64,000 nt of DNA from Chrysoporthe austroafricana. Its lineage: Eukaryota > Ascomycota > Sordariomycetes > Diaporthales > Cryphonectriaceae. The notes beneath the pieces are model-generated. The model made no database searches. It was not told where the DNA came from and saw nothing but the letters and a program-made list of their open reading frames with translations. The stretch lies in the NCBI GenBank assembly GCA_001051155.2, contig JYIP02000004.1:869576-933575 (forward strand). Reading direction: 5' to 3'. Shown one piece after another: positions 17,600-30,700 of the stretch; position 1 is the stretch's first letter; each line of letters opens with the position of its first letter. The position numbers and the translations under genes were made by a program.

Positions 17600-20150
17600 C
17601 CCACCCTTACACCTCTTGGGGGAGGAGACCCCAGTACAATCTCGGTGAGGGAGGGAGGAGACACAAGTAATGGAAATTTGCTCTCGGCCACAGGGCTCCA
17701 AGCCTCGACTCCGCGGAGGTATGCGAGAGACTCAGCCAGTGGTGTTCTTGAGACACTCGAGGTATATAGGCGTCCAACAGCCTGCAGAAGTGCCCTCCAC
17801 GCGGCCGCGCTCAAAGCGCACCGCGACGTAAAAAGACTGCCATCCTTTGGCTGCCTGGATCAGAATAAGGTTTTGCGGCCCGTATGAGGCATCGCATTTC
17901 TCCCCTCGTGAGCCTCACAAACCACAGGTCTCATTGCTACATGTCACCGAGATCTGCGATAGCCGCTGAACGGACCGAGCCATAATTTTATATCCTTCTC
18001 CAGGGGCGGCGTAGGCAGCAGCACCCCCTTCCCGGCCCTCCTGTCGTACCGTGGCACCGGAATGTGGGATGGTGCACAATCTGCTCACCGAGGGTGGCAG
18101 GGCACAGTTTCGTAGCAGAGACGTGTCCCCTTCTCGGCACGGAACCTCGGGTTGGCATGATCCCAAGCGAACAGTCGACAGCACGGCAAAACTTTGCCCC
18201 AAGTCCAGCGACCCACAGAAAAGCGATGAGGATCAAAAAGGTGTCCGGCTCTGCTCGGTCTGGCCGCCATTGACACACGAGTTATATACCGTGCCTGTCC
18301 CGCGATCAGGGTTCTTATCAGGCCGATCGTCCTTTCTCACAAATGATTTAAGACATTCAATAGGGCTCGCGGATCCTTTACGGGCAGCGGAGATGAGCGC
18401 TTGCTGTCTGTCACAAGCTTCCGGCTGGCAAGATCGCCTCTCTCGGCAAAGGAAGGGATCGGACGAATTCTGATTTTGTCACTTCCGCGGCATCCAGTCC
18501 ACAGGTTCCGGTGATGTTCGCTTGACTTGACACGGAGCTTCCAGCGATGATCCTCAGCCCATTTCTCGTGGGGGGTACCGGCAGTCGCGTGGGAGTGGGC
18601 CGGTATCCTGGCCGGACATCAACGACAGCCGTCACAGGGAGACGACGGCAGTGCGTGCTTGCCGGCAGGGCTGAGGGAAACGGAGAATGAGTCAGTGCAA
18701 AATCTGAAGCCTGCTGGTGGGGATGAAGTTGGTCTTGAGACTCCAAGTGGTGTACCACGAGGTTCGATGCCTGTGAAAAGCTGCATCCTTTGCGTGTGTC
18801 GACGGCTAGGCGAGGTCACACAGCGTCGTGTCGCGCTGGCCCTTGGACCCTCATGGACAAGTGCTGCAGTCAGATGGAACAGAGATAATGCACGAATACC
18901 CAGTTTGAGCTTGGCAGGTCTGCCACATCTCCATTTGGAATGTTGTTTGCTAGCATGTGCGCGCCCACACAGCTCCCAATCGGGCTCGCAAGAGCCTATG
19001 AAGTATCGCGCGCTGTGATAAGATGCCTCGTGGGCTCGGCGGGCTGACTCCGGCAGCTGCATGTCGCGTCAGGGCCTGCTTCTGGCCGGTGCATGTGTTT
19101 GCACGCCCTGGTCGTTTAATCCTTCATCCGATTGCTTGAGCCCACGTGCTTCCGCTCTAAGGCGCGCTCGAAGGGCGAGGATCTTCATCAAACAAGGTTG
19201 AAGCAGCGCCCGTTCCCATTGGTCTGCCGGCCGGGCTCACCGCCAAGCATCTTTTGCAGCGCAAGTCATCGAGATGTCCAGCCGCGTAAAAGTACTTGTA
19301 AGGATTATTATCCCCTCTGGAGCTTGAAATGGAAGCCTTCCCCTCCAAGTACCAGCGAGCAGCGCGCGCCCGTGAACGTGTGACTGCAAAGGTGGTGGCC
19401 CCCTTCCGGCCCTCGAGCCGGGGCTGATACGCCATATCTACGGACGCGTCTCGAGGGAATGCCATGAAATGACACCGCTGCAGCGCCGAGTCCTGATGAA
19501 GTGTCTAGTCGAACGATGGTGATGACCTAGGATTTCAGGTCGCTAGACCGCGAGATTTTGGTCCACCGTGGCATACATCCATGGACACACGTCTTGGTAT
19601 TGACCACGCATGGAAGCGCAGACTGAGGTGGGTTTGTTCGTAGCTCTTGTCTCTTCGGGCTCCGATTCAGCTGTCTAGATCTCGGGGGAGGTGTTTGACG
19701 GGCCATAGTTCTGGCAGTGATCGTCACAGGCAAACAATCCGATCAGCAGTGACGATCGAGCCATGTGACGGTAGGGTCGTGTTGGCGCTGCTCATCAAAT
19801 TTTTGGTGACATTCCCATGTCACGCCGGGTGTAGACTTGTGTACCCCAATTTCCAACGCGACTTGGGGTCCATAATTTATAGCAGGTCTTCTCTAGACCA
19901 AGCTTGCGCATGTCCCGAAGGGGTAATTTATAAATTCCTTATACAGGCAACAGCCAATATGCGTGTCGGCTCTTTTGGGCGACGCAGGATCCTTAGCGAG
20001 CCGGATTTCAGCACAGCGCACTGTCAAACGACACGTCAAGTTGCTCACCCCCCCCTGCCGCGGCGCTGGTCCCAGCAGCACGTTGCATAGCGGGCTCTGT
20101 TAACATGGTGAACGTAATGGCGATATAGCTCGCAGCTCACTGGCGAGAAA

Positions 20151-20181
<31 letters not shown>

Positions 20182-23100
20182 AAAATCCCGCCTCGGAAGG
20201 TGACTCCGTCGTACTATATAGGTACCTGGGAGGCCGCTGAAGGAGAGAAGGGAGTCCGAGTCTGGTGGAAGGAGTCCGACCACACCCACGCTCGCTTCGA
20301 CTTGCCAGGCGGATTCCAGTCGGCAACTCAATTCATCGGGCCAAGATAGACCGCGTGGGTTCCTCAGGCTTGGCGGCCAGCCAGAGGGTCAAGCCGTTTG
20401 TGAAGACGATGGTTGCCCTTAAGCCTCAAGGTGTACCCCGTGAAAGGACCAGGGTTCCCTTGATTGCCTGCTGCTCCCACCCGTCTTTGACAGGAAAACT
20501 GGGTCGCGGCGCAACGTTGGGGCCCTTTTATACTGTGCATCCCGCTCTCCTGAGCAGGCCAACCATGATATCCAGGTTCGTCCTCGGGCCCTGAAACCTT
20601 GCGCCCATCGTTCATCTCACCGCATCATGAGATGAAATCACGGACCACACTCCTGTGAGGTCACATACAGCCAGACCAGCCTTCCGCGGAAAAGCTGCGT
20701 ATCCTCTTCTACGGGGCCAAGGGATCTTGTGTCAGCTCCCGGCTCGCTTACCGACAGAACCGGGGGTGTGTGGTGACGGAAGATGGAGACCAAGTGCCAC
20801 GCCATGCAAAAGTCAGGCCACTTTTCTTGGAAGATATTCCGGGTAATCCCACCTTGGCCAAATGTGGAATGACTGAAAACGTGCGTGATCGCCCAGCCGG
20901 ATGCCAATCATTTAGAGAACCATGGTTCCAAATGCGGGCTGCGCTCGTGGCTTGGGGTATTTGGGCCGACATGACGCTCCTGAGGCCTCTGTATGGACCG
21001 AGGGCCGGCAACGGTCCTGTACGCGGCAGTCGTCGCCGCAGGGAAGGCTGACAGCGTGACTGCACAGGCACCATCATGACTGCCGAACAGTTCGTGTGAC
21101 CCAGCGATTTGCACCAGATTTCATGTTCAAACAATGTGTGATGTATCCCACCGTGCATGGTCCAAGAGGATACGAACCGATTGGATGCCTCGTGTCGCGC
21201 CCCTCTGGACATCTGAGCGGAGAAGGGCGGCTGGCTATTGCCCAGTTCGCCCACTCCAGGCATATAGAGTACAGCTAGCGAGGATCACCGTCGCTGATCC
21301 GAGCATGTCTTCATCCAGCCGGGTCGGCCCGAGCGACCTGGCGTGCTCCGTCGGCACCTGGAGGGACGTGAACTAGACGCGATTTTCATCACATCAGCAA
21401 TCGAGACCGGGTCACCAAGGTGGGTGGCCGATCCCGACAGTCTGGATGCGCCTGTCAGCTGCGACACATGATGAACTCGATATGTGGCATCCTCCTGTGC
21501 TGTTCCTTGCAGGCGGGATGGTCAGGCAATGTGAAGCTATTGATACCGGTGAAGACTGATGCGGTATCGTTGGAATTTAAAGTTTGACCGGTGAGGAGTA
21601 AAACACCAACGGGACGTCGAGAAGCTGACTCGCAGGATCTCGGCAGCTTCCGAGCCGCTAAGCGCGTAAGTGATAACTGAGCGCCTGCAAAGCTGATGTC
21701 GTTTTCGATATATCATGAAGTATAGACTTCGTGGAGGCTCTGTAGGAGACTTCTGACCACCAGCCGGAGGGACGGACGCATTTTGCGCGTCGCGAGGCGC
21801 GAGAGCACAAGCATCTTCTTGGGTGAGCGGGGCGCCCGTCCTCCTCCAAAGACACTAAAGATAGACAAGCCGAGGCCGTACAACCTTCCTCACGGCGTGC
21901 CATTGGAGGGAACTTAGGTTGAACCAACGGCAGCTGATCTTGCGCAGCTGATCTTGCGAACTGTCAGCAAGGCCTCGAAGGTCATTGGAGCTGTTATAGC
22001 CGGTGTTCAGGCCTACTGTTGCGTAGTGTACGTTGGCGGTCCGTGGCCGCACGCAACCCGGCGCTATAGGGGTGCAGTCTCTGGGCAGGACAAGAAAGCA
22101 TGGGGGTCGGTGTACAGACTGCTTGTAATGAGGGCGCAGCAGTCCCACAGGGTCCCAGATCTGAAACGCCTAAAGCAATCCGAATGTGAACGTGGCGAGG
22201 CATCTTCAGAGAAGTAGGAGCGCTCTGAGACCAGCCCAGCATGCATGGGCTGGGTGCATTCCGTGCTTCCGGCTGGCCCCCCCCCCCCAATCCTAGTACT
22301 AGGTATGCTGCAGCTGAACACGCGGAGGCTGACGGCATGATGAGGGGGTGATATTGTTTATGCAAGATTATGCACAAAAAGCCACTCCGTCACTCAAACA
22401 ACCCGACGATCATGTTTGCAGTTCCAATCGGGAAGCCCAGTCGGGCGGGCCAGGTAATGTGTGGTCCACGAACGGCCTGCCCAGGCCCTCGGAAGCCGCA
22501 GGAGGCTGGAAGCGAGATCGCGAACCATCGTATCTGCCTGATCTGATCGTATTGATCAAAGTCGGTTGGTTCTCTCCAGTCGGGTCTGTAGGCGGGGCCT
22601 GCAAAATTGCGACTGGCTTCTTCCGCGGTCCCCTGCTTGGGCCCCCCCTGTCGTGGAGTCGATGGTGAGCACGGTTTGTTTGCTTTTTCGTGCCCGCGGA
22701 TGCAGTGATCGCATCCGCCGTGGGACCTGTGCCCAGATCGAGGAAATAGGAAGACCACCCGGTAGTCCCTGGATGCATGGCGGCCGAGATGGCCGATTTC
22801 AGTGTCGGTCCGGATGCCCCAGCGCTAAGCCCATGGAGGGCAGCCCTGTAATGCTGCAAGAGTTTCCGGGATCGGCTGTGTGACAGCTCATGTGACATGC
22901 TAGCCTGGCCGGCTGTTGCGCAGTATTGGGCGGGAGCCGACAGTGTGGATGGAGCAGCAGCACAGGCGTATCGAGAACGAACAGGCGCAGGTCGCGGGCA
23001 TCACCCAGGCGGCACGATGGCATCCTGATGGGGCAGATGTGGATATCCTGCCTCGCTCCTTGGGACCGTCTGGTTTTGTGACTTGTCAATGGTCGGATCG

Positions 23101-23600
23101 AGATCAGTTCACAGGGCGACCCACTGCAGCGGGATGCTCGGAGGAGGGCAATCAATTAATCTCCTGCGAGACGGAGACGGCAGCTGGTCGATGGTGGCGC
23201 CCCCCCAACGAGCGGCCACACCCCGAGGCCACCAGCATCTCTCTCCCCTCCTCACCCGCCGTGGCCTGTGGGATGGGAGAGGGTGTAGTGCCCTCGCCCA
23301 GAGGTGCACCCGTGTGTAGGTATCTCCTCCTTCTGCCGACAGAAGCCAGGCCAGGCCGGGCCAGGCCAGGCCTACAGTAGCGTGCGTAGACAAGATGGCC
23401 GGGGCCAGAGTGTGACGGAGGTGTGCCGCCAAGGGCTGGATGGAATGAAGGAGTGAGGCCCAGAGGGCAGAACCGTCCGAGCTCTGCTGCCGGCGGCTTC
23501 GAGGGCCAGGGAGTTGGGTGGATGTCTGTCGATGGTGTGCGCGCGGAAGGCGAGACATGAGAGGTGGCAGGGATCCGCCTGACGTAATCACCCAGCAGGG
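17600..23600. other. Gene-free region, part 2: non-repetitive DNA of unknown nature
   Basis: Six kilobases of mixed composition with only short reading frames on both strands, none with recognisable motifs. It has a (GGC)n tract at 20152-20181 and a 14-bp tandem duplication (CAGCTGATCTTGCG) near 21930-21957. There are no clear terminal repeats, no strong AT bias and no recognisable transposase or reverse-transcriptase motif. It could be decayed mobile DNA, long non-coding transcripts or distal regulatory DNA. Confidence 0.4.
20152..20181 (+). repeat. (GGC)n trinucleotide repeat
   Basis: About ten GGC units in a row in non-coding sequence. Confidence 0.9.
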
Positions 23601-25016
23601 ATGATCCCGCCTCCGGAGGGGAGGCGGACAGGGCAGCACGGGCAGCTAGTGGGCAGCAGCACGGCAAGCCCACGGCAAGCCCACGGCAGCGCACGGCAGG
23701 ACCGCTCATGAGGCCCACTGCCTCCCGAGCCAACCTCGTCGAGTCCTGCCCTGAACTCTCTGGCGTTGAGGTCGAACTGCGGCGCCCGCCTGTGGGTTTT
23801 GCCTGTGCTGTCGCCTCGCACAGCAAAGAGCAGCAGAGCAGCTAACTGACTGACTGGCCACCACCTCCACCCGCACCTCCACCCTCGCCTCCACCACCGC
23901 CACCGACCGCCCGCCAGAGCCAACCGCCCCAGACCAAGCTACGGGTACATCGCCTCAGCCGGGGACACCACCACGACCTACCGATATCGAGGAGAGGACG
24001 GGGACACCCCCAGCTGCGCGCGCAGGACTCTACATACTAAGTAGCATGCCGCAGCACTACTGTAGCGCATGCCCTTGGATATCCCCACTCCGTATGTCTC
24101 GTCAAGTAGCGCCCAGATCACTCACTTCTCGCCGGCAGCGGCAGCCGAAATCTTGCGCCCAACATGGCCGTGAACCCACAAGGGGAGTCCCGTCCTCCCG
24201 GTCCTCGCTGGGCGGTACGGTACTATGTACCTGGGCGCCCGGGCAGGTACTGGGGGTGTACCCCATACTGTGCAGCCAGCAGCCCACCTCAGTCCGTGCA
24301 GCCCGTGGCAGCCAGGTAGCCTGTCAGCACGCTATAGCGCCCTCCCCAAGTATAACCATCAGTACCACAGTACCGAGCGTTGGGCTGCGGGTACCCACTA
24401 CCCACTCCCCACCCTTAGTCGCCGACCCCGGGTCCTCGTCAGTGCCTGGATGCGGCCTAGCGCCCCCCACACCACAACCTTGTCGTCGACAAGGGCACCA
24501 TTGACAACCTGCGCAATCCGACTGCCAATCTTGCCGACGTCCAGCGCTCTTTCAGGTCGCACGTCGAGCTCCGCGGGCTGTACGACGCCCAACGGCCTCA
24601 GCGCCCGCGCGGCTTGCCTGCTGAGGACCTTGGGGGACAGATACGACCACGAGGGACGGCCACAGGCCCCTGGGCTCGCCTGCCGAGGCTCGTGGGCCAC
24701 CGGACAAGCCCTTCCAGGCGGACGAGCCGCCGCCACCGTCGCCTGGGCAGCGAGGCCGATACGAACGTGTAGCCACGAATCGTTGGCACGTCGCCTAGCG
24801 AGACCAACACGCAGGCAAGGCGGTCAGCGGCCATGTCCAGGTCAGCACGGTCAGGTACCTGTGTCGTATCGGCTGGCCAGCCTGTCCCGCCTGCTGGGCT
24901 GATGGATGTGCGACGTCCCCCTCCCTCGCAGACATGTGAGAGAGGAGAGGGGGGGGGGAGAAGAAAACAGGGGGGCTGTTGGCATCGCAATGGCCACAAC
25001 CCTCTCTGTGTTCTCT

Positions 25017-25120
25017 CTCTCTCTCTCTCTGTGTGTGGGTGTGTGGTGGTTGTGCGTGTGGTTGTGTGTGTGTGAGGGTGTATGGAGTATACACTCACAC
25101 ACGCACACACACACACGCAC
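25017..25120. repeat. (CT)n, (GT)n and (CA)n block forming an imperfect inverted repeat
   Basis: A CT run is followed by a GT-rich arm ending GGGTGTAT at 25083 and, after GGAG, a CA-rich arm starting ATACACTCACAC at 25088. The arms pair over roughly 20-30 bp with small bulges. Confidence 0.7.
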
Positions 25121-28066
25121 ATCAACCCTCCGCCCGGCGGGACCAATTGTCGCCTGACGGCACCAAGCAGCATGTAGAGCCCATGCTCCCCTCGCCGCCC
25201 GCCCCGTCCACTCACAAACGTGGACCGTCAAACCTGCTGCAGATTGCAGAGCACGACTGCTTGGTAGCACCCTGTGGTTGGTCCACCGCAGGCTGCGCGG
25301 GAGGGGTCCGGTACAAGGTCGTCACGCTCATCTCCCGCCCTGCCCTGCCCTGCCCTCATGCCTGGCCCTCCAGCTCATAATGGCGCGCACGCCTGCTGGC
25401 TGCAGTTGAGTTTTGGCTAGCTCGTGCTGTGCCCTCCCGGCCCGCGGTCGAGATAACCCGACGGAGGAGAGGCGCTGCTGGGGTTATCGAGGGCGGCGGA
25501 GAAGGGCAGAGACAGGGCCCCGGACCGCGCTAGAGGGACGAGGCCCTCGTCCTCCCAGAGTTTATTCATCATTGCTTCTCCCCACCCACGGTGCGACTCG
25601 CCGCCCGCCATGCCCCTCGGTTACGCGCGAGATACCTCCCAGCTGCCACAGGCCGATGCGTGGCGACGCCTTCGTCCAGTTCCCGTCGTCCCTACCCCAC
25701 CCCCATCTCCTGACATCTCTCGTCTCGACGTACTACTATGGTATAGTACATCCATCTCCCTAACCGCTCCCTCGCCCTCACCTTCCCCCCCCCCAGTCCC
25801 AGTCCCAGTCCCCCAAGGGCATATCGCGGGCTGCCGCTAGCTCGGTCGGGCAATATATCAAGCACCACGCTGCGACAAACCTTGGCTCGCCCTGGGCCTG
25901 CCCGTCCGCCCGCCCGTCTGCGTGCTCCTCAGCTCCGTCCTGGGCCTGGGCCAGCAAGCCGTCGATACTCGTTAGCCTCCTCGCATCTTCTTCTTCTTCT
26001 GCGACACGCATCCAGCGCCAGGCTCCCCCGTCCTCGCTGCCGGGCGCTCGGCGGACCGATTCCCTCTTATCAAAACCTTGCAGATCTGCACCGCCGGCTC
26101 CCCTTCCTTCTGTTCACCTGCCTTGCATTCCCTCTGTACCAGAGTACGGAGCACGCACTGGGCTCTCTGCATCTCCACCGCCGTGCATAAACTCATGACA
26201 AGGATGCCCGTAGCCCTCTGCGTGTTCTAGGGCTCCCACTAACACGGCCACACACGGGGGGGGCATCTGGGCGGACGGGTCCTCCTCGCACGCTCCTTGC
26301 ATACATTTAGATGCTTCCTCGCAGCCGACTCCGGGGGCCTCTGGTCGTGATCACGACTCCCACCTCATATCTGCCTTCCTGCCCCAGCTCCGGCCCCAGC
26401 CCCAGCCCCAGCTCCAGCTCCAGCTCCAGCTCCTCGTGGCCCTGGTCCGACCTGAGTTATTCGTGGTCCGTCGCGCCCGGCTCAGGTGGCCTTCCTGCAA
26501 CACAACTGTCAAATCGCACCTCACTGGCGCCGCAGCCCTCCGCGCTGCAGGAGACCGCTCCTCCTCTTGCACTCTGCTCCCCCCCCTTCTCCCGTCCAGT
26601 CACAGTGCCCACGGCCAGCGACCACCAGTGGCGACCACACGTAACCCCAGGACCTGTCGTTCGTCTCGCATGGGACTGCTTCCGGACTCGACTCTGTATC
26701 ATCCTCATCTTCTGCCTTCACGTGTCCACCACTCTGCACTCTGCGTCTATCGCGCCTGCCGGCCGCCCGAATAGGAAGACTGATTGGACGTCGATGCAAT
26801 ACAGGAAGAATTTGCAATTGGCCGGGCACTCTCCTGGACGAGCACCGCACCGGTCTGCGTGCCTCTAGGTCTGTCTACAAAGCTTCGCTGTGCACCGGAT
26901 CCGACGCCCTCCGCCGCCTTCATAATTTCCGTCGCTGCGGCTCCTCTGGCCATCCCCACCTATACCGCACCGGGTCAGCAACCTTGCGGGAGGGAGGCGC
27001 ACGCTGGACCGTCGACCCTCTTGTCACCCAGCTTGGAAACACCTCTCAGGTATCTCCGGGTGCCGTCATACGCCTGGCGCTGGGAGCTTCTTCCGCTCTC
27101 CTGCTCTCTCGGTTGATACTGCCGGTTCCCCGTGGCGGGCCTGCCTGTCCTCAGTTGGCGGGGGTTCTAGCGTGGAACAGCCCTCTTGAGCAACAGGACA
27201 GCTGCTCTCCGATGTTTCACAGCCGCACAGCAGACAAAGAAATCTGTGACGTCCGACTCCAGGGTGTTGTTGATCACGGCGGGCTGGTTCGTCTGTTGAC
27301 CGGGGCTACCCATCCCAGCGTTGGCCGCAGCTCCAGGTCTGCTCTCGGACGCAAGTCACCAATCTGCCTGCGCGCTCGTCATATACGCCACCGTATCCGC
27401 CTGAAAATTTCCACCAGGAAGCCAGCTTCAGGAGAGCGGTCCTTTGCTCGCTCCGTCCTGTCGTTGCCAGGGTCTGTGTTTGGTGTCCGCCCGCCCGTCC
27501 GACTCGGCAGCAAGCTCCCGTGCCAACAGACAGGCCAGATCCGTGCCTGTGGCCCGTGATTTGAACTCGAACAGGCGGGTGCGTGAGGACTTGCCATCTG
27601 TCGAGGGGGGCGACCAGATCACTCGGCAGTTGTTCTCTTCAGGTGCGGCGATCCCTCCTTCTCATATACACGTCTTAGACCTACCCTCTCACATATATCA
27701 ACCCCGTCCACGCCACCCAGGCTGGGCAACTTGACAAGCGGAGCGGTCACACCTCCTCCTGGTCGACTCGCTTCCCTGGCCTGCACGACGACTTCCGTCG
27801 AGGTCTGGTCCCAAGTCGCTTCTCTTCTGTATCCGCTCGACCCTGTCTCACCTGCACTTCTGGCACTACCCTAGGCCAGACCCACTCATGCTGGTGAGAG
27901 GAGAGGCTCGGCTGAGTTCTGGTCAAAGACTGCTTTCCACAGGCCCAAGCCTCTATTGCCTCACCTTCAGCCTCACCGAAGCTAGACCCTGAAGCTAATC
28001 AAACTTCTGGCCCTCAGACTCTCGGCGGCGCTGTCATATCTCATCGTCATCTTCTTTCACCGCCCA

Positions 28067-28081
28067 ATGCTTTCGTATTGA
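28067..28081 (+). promoter_or_regulatory. Possible 4-codon upstream ORF
   Basis: ATG CTT TCG TAT TGA lies about 100 bp before the main start codon of the YDR124W-like gene. It matters only if the transcript starts upstream of it, which cannot be seen here. Confidence 0.3.
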
Positions 28082-28178
28082 AAAGCAAGGCAGCCTGTCT
28101 CGTCATAAAGACGTACTGAGCATTCCGTTCTGACCCTCCAAGACCCCCTCCCCAAGTCTGTCTTCAGCCTTCGTGAAG

Positions 28179-30175
28179 ATGGTCCTACCTACGCACCCTT
28201 CTCGCCAGTGGACGGCGGACAGGATGTCCGGGACTCGCCCTCCGGTCGGCGATCCCATCAACCAGCGCAGGTACCCAATGGTAAGGCCGTACCTACAAAG
28301 CCTCACTCCTTGGGCCGGGTCTAACGTGTACCAGGATATCTGCACAATGCTCCAGCAGCACTGCAACATCTCGCTGTCCCATTTCATCATGGCTGGCATC
28401 ACCAAGCAGGGCGAGCTGATAACCTTCAGCGGGCCCAGAGAGGCGGGAAACCCGATGGTCTACAAAGAATACATCGACCTCGACGGATATCTTAGCTGGT
28501 ATAACAATGGAAGCATGCTCCCAAGTACGGATGACCCAGAGATCTCATCTCGGCTGGCAACGGTTGCTAACTCGTACTGCTTCAGCACCGAGCCCATCCT
28601 CATACGATGATCCTTACTTTGGCCACGGAGACCCCGACCGCCACCCAATGAATTCTACTTACGGTGGCCGTCGACAGTATGAACGCCGTCGGATCCAATC
28701 CGCCTATGACTACGACGAGGAGACGTTTAGGACTCGAAAGCGGCCAAGGGGTGCCGTGAGCAGGAGAGACCCGACCATGGACGCCGGACCAGCCGTTAAT
28801 GTCGTCGTTCCGAAGAAGGCCCTCAAGATTGGCAACAAGGACGAGGTCTGGAAATTCTACGAGCAGCGTTTCAAGAATATCCAGCAGTCAGCCTGTAAGA
28901 TGATCGCAAAGGCCTGGATCAAGTTGATCGCTCCGAAGAAGCAGTCAAACCACCCATACACTGGGCAAGAGGCGAAGGCGCCAGATTGGTGGCCCAAGCC
29001 GACAGGACCCACGAGGGATGAAAGGGTCCGACACAAGGAACCGGATCACTTATACAAACCTGGTACGTCTGGACTCCACACGAGCCTTACTCCTAAATGT
29101 CCTCCTGGCTAATCTCGTACAGAACGTGTGTGGCTCCTCAACCACATCCTGAGCATGGTCGTCGAGCCCAACCGGTCGCAACACCGGGACATCCAGAAGC
29201 TGAACATCAACGTTGCGAAGCTCGAAGAGGCAACCTTCGAGGCACTCTCAAGCTTCTTTGGAGACGTCGAGAACCCGAACAACGCTAAAAAGAAGCCTTA
29301 CCTAAAGGAGATTTTCCGAGTGGCCAGATACGAAGAGCGGTACAAGAACGGCGAGATTGGTTCGTCAACTCATCATAATACGCACGCTCGGCTCGCTAAC
29401 TTCAGGCTTTACAGATGCCGACGCGGAGGTTCAAGTCACAGCCGACGACAAGGTTCCGGATGATTGGCAGGAGGAGGAAGAAGAGGCACCCCAAGACGAT
29501 GATGACAACGCTCAACCTACACCCACTTCTCCCAAGCCGGAGCACGGTCTGCCTGCACTCGCACCTCCCCAGCAGAGCCCCGTCGGGAATATGCAGGGAA
29601 GCTCGTCGTTCAGCATGGGCGAGCTGCCGGTCCGCGGCCACCCATACCCGCCTCAGCCCTCGATGATGCAGTCGGACCTCGGCGCTGGCCCATCTGGCTT
29701 TGTGGAAGGCAGCTCTCTCGGCGTCAGCGGTCAGCCGTCGATATCTCAGACACACACGATGCCTCTGTCAGAGGGCTACTCGGACCCGCACTCGTCCAGC
29801 CGACGCCCTTCACTATACACATCGAATGCGGAGTATGGAAGTTCCTCTAGCTCTGCCTTGTACTCTCCCTGGCAGCACAGCAACCAACCGACTGCATCGC
29901 CTGTGTACTCATTCAATCAGCCGCAGCAACCAGCGCACCCGACCGGATCCTACGTCGAGCAGCCGTCCGTTCCCCTGACACAGACTCCTCAGTATCTCGA
30001 GGTTCCGGCTCCGGCTTATGACCCCATGCACAGCGGTCCTTACCGCTCGACGAGTGTGCCCCAGGGGCCCTCGTTCTCTAATTACCTCACGGCTCCTGGA
30101 CCGGGTTTGAAGATGGATCCCCTCAGGCCGGGGCACCCACACGAGGACAGCGAGCCCAAACGGTGGAACCCGTAA
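28179..30175 (+). CDS. YDR124W-like / DUF2841 helical-bundle domain protein
   Basis: Exons 28179-28524, 28586-29062, 29123-29359 and 29406-30175 give 609 aa. Introns are 61, 60 and 46 nt, all GT-AG, with CTAAC branch sites visible in the first and third. A conserved helical domain lies at about residues 195-325: DEVWKFYEQRFKNIQQSACK, then IAKAWIKLIAPKKQSNHPY, WWP and RVWLLNHILSMVVEPNR. I recognise this as the DUF2841 / AFUB_07903-YDR124W-like domain (Pfam PF11001, recalled from memory). Its biochemical role is not known; yeast YDR124W is uncharacterised. The C-terminal ~250 residues are Ser/Pro/Gln-rich, acidic at the start and probably disordered. The first exon encodes ~115 well-formed residues that I do not recognise. 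The ATG at 28179 is chosen because it opens the first exon frame. The gene follows a 12.9-kb gene-free region, which may point to complex regulation. Confidence 0.8.
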
Positions 30176-30579
30176 TTGTTCAGATTAGATTGAGTAGAGG
30201 ATGGAACACAACCTGGAAGGGACGAATGATCCCTTGGGCCGGCTGAAGTGCTTTCCCCCATAAAACATCGACCGGCTTCGCAGCCCTTTCATTTCGTACC
30301 CTTCATCAATCATGATGATTCAGCAGGTCTACGTCGGTTTCGGTTTTTTCTTTGGCAACTTACTGCCCAACCTTTGTTTAGTCGGTGATAGATGGTGTGG
30401 TGAGTGGGTGGCGAGCGACTGGGTTACGACGGGACGGCCGCTCTTGTTTGTTTTTTGCTTTCAAAATCTCTGCCTACCTGAGCGAGTTCGTCAACACACA
30501 AGCGACAGAACACGCAACGGAGCATCATCGCCAGGGGTCTGAGATGTGCCCGGTGGTTACAAAGAAATTTCACGACAGG

Positions 30580-30700
30580 GGATTTTTTTTCTTTTTCTGT
30601 CTGTCTGTCTGTCTGTTTTGTTTGTTTCCTTGCTTGTTTGGTTGTTTTTTCCCTCCTACCCTTTCTCTTTTCTCTTTTTTTTCTTTTTTCCTTTTTTCAA
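30580..30700 (+). repeat. T-rich tract with (TCTG)n repeat
   Basis: Poly-T segments flank about five TCTG units near 30597-30618, 400 bp downstream of the YDR124W-like stop codon. Confidence 0.8.

Larger units (their letters stand above)
15311..17600. other. Gene-free region, part 1: 3' flank, simple repeats and assembly gap
   Basis: Holds a (CA)n tract (15517-15588), GA- and A-rich tracts near 15938-16000, and a ~70-bp poly-T with one N at 16657. No open reading frame resembles a known protein. Confidence 0.5.
23600..28178 (+). promoter_or_regulatory. Gene-free region, part 3: C/T-rich probable promoter and leader of the YDR124W-like gene
   Basis: From about 23.7 kb onward the plus strand becomes markedly pyrimidine-rich, the pattern found directly upstream of several genes in this window. 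This suggests a long promoter and 5' leader for the gene at 28179. It contains GT/CA repeats able to form a hairpin (25017-25120) and GTAC-containing short motifs around 24.0-24.4 and 25.7 kb. Transcription start and leader introns cannot be placed by eye. Confidence 0.35.

Noticed and set aside
18740..18790. GGTTCGATGCC at 18760-18770 as a tRNA box B
   Set aside because: No box A at the right distance and no pairing ends; a single box B match is expected by chance.
17600..23600. A transposon or biosynthetic gene in the gene-free region
   Set aside because: No transposase, reverse-transcriptase, synthase or terminal-repeat signal could be recognised on either strand.
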